Shown here: in pieces, positions 5,666 through 6,720 of the stretch
How the letters are laid out: every line of letters starts with the position of its first letter
How positions within the stretch are numbered: position 1 is the first letter of the stretch
Assembly: GCA_945928585.1 (NCBI GenBank)
Contig: CAMENQ010000134.1
Span: 1 to 6,720 of the forward strand
Direction: 5' to 3'
Source: an uncultured Roseburia sp.
GTDB lineage: Bacteria; Bacillota; Clostridia; Lachnospirales; Lachnospiraceae
DNA length: 6,720 nucleotides
The notes under the pieces: model-generated
Databases searched by the model: none
What the model saw: the letters and a program-made list of their open reading frames with translations, nothing else
Told to the model about the DNA's origin: nothing
Made by a program: the position numbers and the translations under genes

Positions 5666-5780
5666 TATAAATTTTTTTTATAAGCATAAATATTTATTCA
5701 ATTAATTAATTTAATTATATATATAGATATATAGATAGATTTCTTCAATTATAAAGATTTTTCAATGAATTATATTTAAA
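5641..5780 (+). repeat. Short direct repeats and AT microsatellite from the spoIID stop into the spoIID-spoIIQ gap
   Basis: Pieces of the spoIID 3' end recur downstream. The 14-mer TTCAATTAATTAAT is at 5653-5666 and 5697-5710. The 15-mer AGATTTCTTCAATTA is at 5646-5660 and 5737-5751. TATAAAGATTT is at 5641-5651 and 5750-5760, and its second copy is followed by a decayed version of the same context. Between them is a TA/GATA run (about 5714-5740). This suggests slippage or small tandem duplications at the end of spoIID. No GC-rich terminator is seen in this gap. Confidence 0.6.
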
Positions 5781-5791
5781 CATTTTTGCCT

Positions 5792-5821
5792 GCATATATT
5801 AACTTCCATTTGGCGATACTA
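5792..5821 (+). promoter_or_regulatory. Sigma-F/G-type promoter of spoIIQ
   Basis: GCATA (5792-5796), a 15-nt spacer and GGCGATACTA (5812-5821). The -10 region meets every position of the forespore consensus GGNRANAMTR, and the -35 and spacing also fit. spoIIQ is a sigma-F gene in B. subtilis. The predicted leader is about 20 nt, with GGAGG (5836-5840) 7 nt before the ATG. Confidence 0.75.
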
Positions 5822-5847
5822 TAACTAAAAAGATTGGAGGTTTTTAT

Positions 5848-6669
5848 ATGCGACATCAAAAAAATATATTTAGAGACAAATCCTTTATGGTGATGGCAGG
5901 CGTTTCTGTTCTTGCACTTGTAGGCATAGGTGCAGGTATGATTCTGCAAAATAATACAAAAGAACCTGACAGCGGATATATTTCTGATTTAAATGGTAAT
6001 AACAGTTCCGATAATTCAGAAGATATCCGGGGCAATAATGACAATAATTCCGGAAATTCCAATCAGAATATTGCTGCAAACAGCGGTGCAAAAAAAAGCA
6101 ATGATGACGAAAAGACTTCCGAGGAGTCTGCCACTACTGCAAATAACGAAGAAAATACATCTGACTCTTCTTCCCTTACTGCAAATGAGGATTCCTCTAA
6201 TGATGGTGGAAGCAGCGAAGCCGGCGTAAGTGTTTCAAATTTACATTTTTCCTCTGAAAGTACACTAATCTGGCCTGTTGAAACAAATGACGTAATTATG
6301 GATTTCAGTCCTGATTCCACTATTTACTTTGCCACACTGGACAAATATAAAACTAACGATTCCATATGTATAAGAAGTGATGTGGGCACTCCCGTATATG
6401 CCGCCAGTGCAGGAATTGTAAGTGATATTGGATATAACGAAGAAATCGGTAATTCCGTTTCTCTTGACCTTGGTGATAATTTCACTCTCCAGTATGGACA
6501 GATAAAAGACATACAGGTAGAGGAAGGCGATGTGGTAGCTGAAGGCGATTTACTGTGCTATGTAGCAAATCCTACAAAATATTACAGTGTGGAAGGGCCA
6601 AATCTTTATCTTAAGCTGTATGATGGTGAAACTGCCGTAGACCCTCTTGATTATCTGGATTTTGAATAA
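5848..6669 (+). CDS. spoIIQ: SpoIIQ-like forespore protein with a degenerate LytM (M23) domain
   Basis: In endospore formers SpoIIQ sits in the forespore membrane, reaches into the septal space and binds SpoIIIAH of the mother cell, forming the engulfment ratchet and feeding-channel complex. The 273-aa product has a basic head, one membrane segment (about 13-33), a roughly 100-residue low-complexity linker rich in Ser, Asn, Glu, Asp and Thr (35-135), and a LytM fold at 140-270: IWPV, then GTPVYAASAGIVSDIGY (180-196), GNSVSLDLG, VEEGDVVAEGDLLCYV and VDPLDYL. All catalytic and zinc positions are changed: the H-x-G-I-D block is N170...C174, the Y-x-H block is YGQ (Gln218), and G-P-H-L-H is GPNLY (Asn252, Tyr254). 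A scaffold or binding role rather than peptidase activity follows from this. Identity as SpoIIQ rests on architecture, the spoIID neighbour and the sigma-F promoter. Next after it one would expect spoIIID, but the window ends. Confidence 0.85.
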   Translation: MRHQKNIFRDKSFMVMAGVSVLALVGIGAGMILQNNTKEPDSGYISDLNGNNSSDNSEDIRGNNDNNSGNSNQNIAANSGAKKSNDDEKTSEESATTANNEENTSDSSSLTANEDSSNDGGSSEAGVSVSNLHFSSESTLIWPVETNDVIMDFSPDSTIYFATLDKYKTNDSICIRSDVGTPVYAASAGIVSDIGYNEEIGNSVSLDLGDNFTLQYGQIKDIQVEEGDVVAEGDLLCYVANPTKYYSVEGPNLYLKLYDGETAVDPLDYLDFE

Positions 6670-6684
6670 TTTAAGTAACAATTC

Positions 6685-6720
6685 AGTCCCAATGTCACTT
6701 AGTTAAGGACTATTTTAATT
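6685..6720 (+). terminator. Weak candidate terminator after spoIIQ
   Basis: AGTCC (6685-6689) can pair with GGACT (6707-6711) across a 17-nt loop, followed by ATTTTAATT. The stem is short and the T-run interrupted, and the window ends here. Confidence 0.2.

Noticed and set aside
5714..5740. CRISPR or designed tandem-repeat array in the TA/GATA run
   Set aside because: Units are 2-4 bases, irregular, with no spacers; this is a simple microsatellite.
5856..6512. ORFs in other frames over spoIIQ
   Set aside because: They follow from the Ser/Asn/Glu-rich repetitive linker codons of spoIIQ and show no independent signals.

Overview
The window is AT-rich and reads as an anaerobic, spore-forming-type Firmicute, most likely a Lachnospiraceae or related Clostridia member. 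Three things point there: a spoIID-spoIIQ pair, a pyruvate kinase of clostridial length, and a GH105 pectin-fragment hydrolase. The species cannot be named from this sequence.

Layout. Left third (37-2596, minus strand): pyruvate kinase (pyk) is read from a good housekeeping-type promoter and followed 35 nt later by a GH105 unsaturated rhamnogalacturonyl hydrolase, probably on the same transcript. A 23-base, nearly perfect palindrome-like element sits at the predicted pyk transcription start. The pyk promoter lies inside the 3' end of what looks like an orphan coding fragment without a start codon (2574-2708).

Middle (2721-4131, minus strand): a two-gene unit of unknown function encodes a 189-aa protein without a signal peptide and a 165-aa secreted protein that starts with TTG. 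The unit has a TTGACA-17-TAATAT promoter, an all-A/T perfect palindrome in the leader and a long hairpin terminator.

Divergent gap (4132-4711): a second strong promoter fires to the right into a 39-codon membrane-peptide ORF. That ORF overlaps (ATGA) a 57-codon ORF that is clearly the C-terminal end of an AgrC-like GHKL histidine kinase. This looks like the wreck of a sensor or quorum-sensing locus, although its promoter and ribosome binding site are intact.

Right third (4626-6669, plus strand): spoIID and spoIIQ, which in endospore formers act on opposite sides of the septum during engulfment. A sigma-E-like promoter precedes spoIID, and a sigma-F/G-type promoter matching the consensus precedes spoIIQ. 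Both proteins have lost their catalytic residues: the SpoIID glutamate is Gln73, and every histidine and aspartate of the SpoIIQ LytM zinc site is replaced. Preserved compartment-specific promoters next to two dead active sites is the most interesting observation here.
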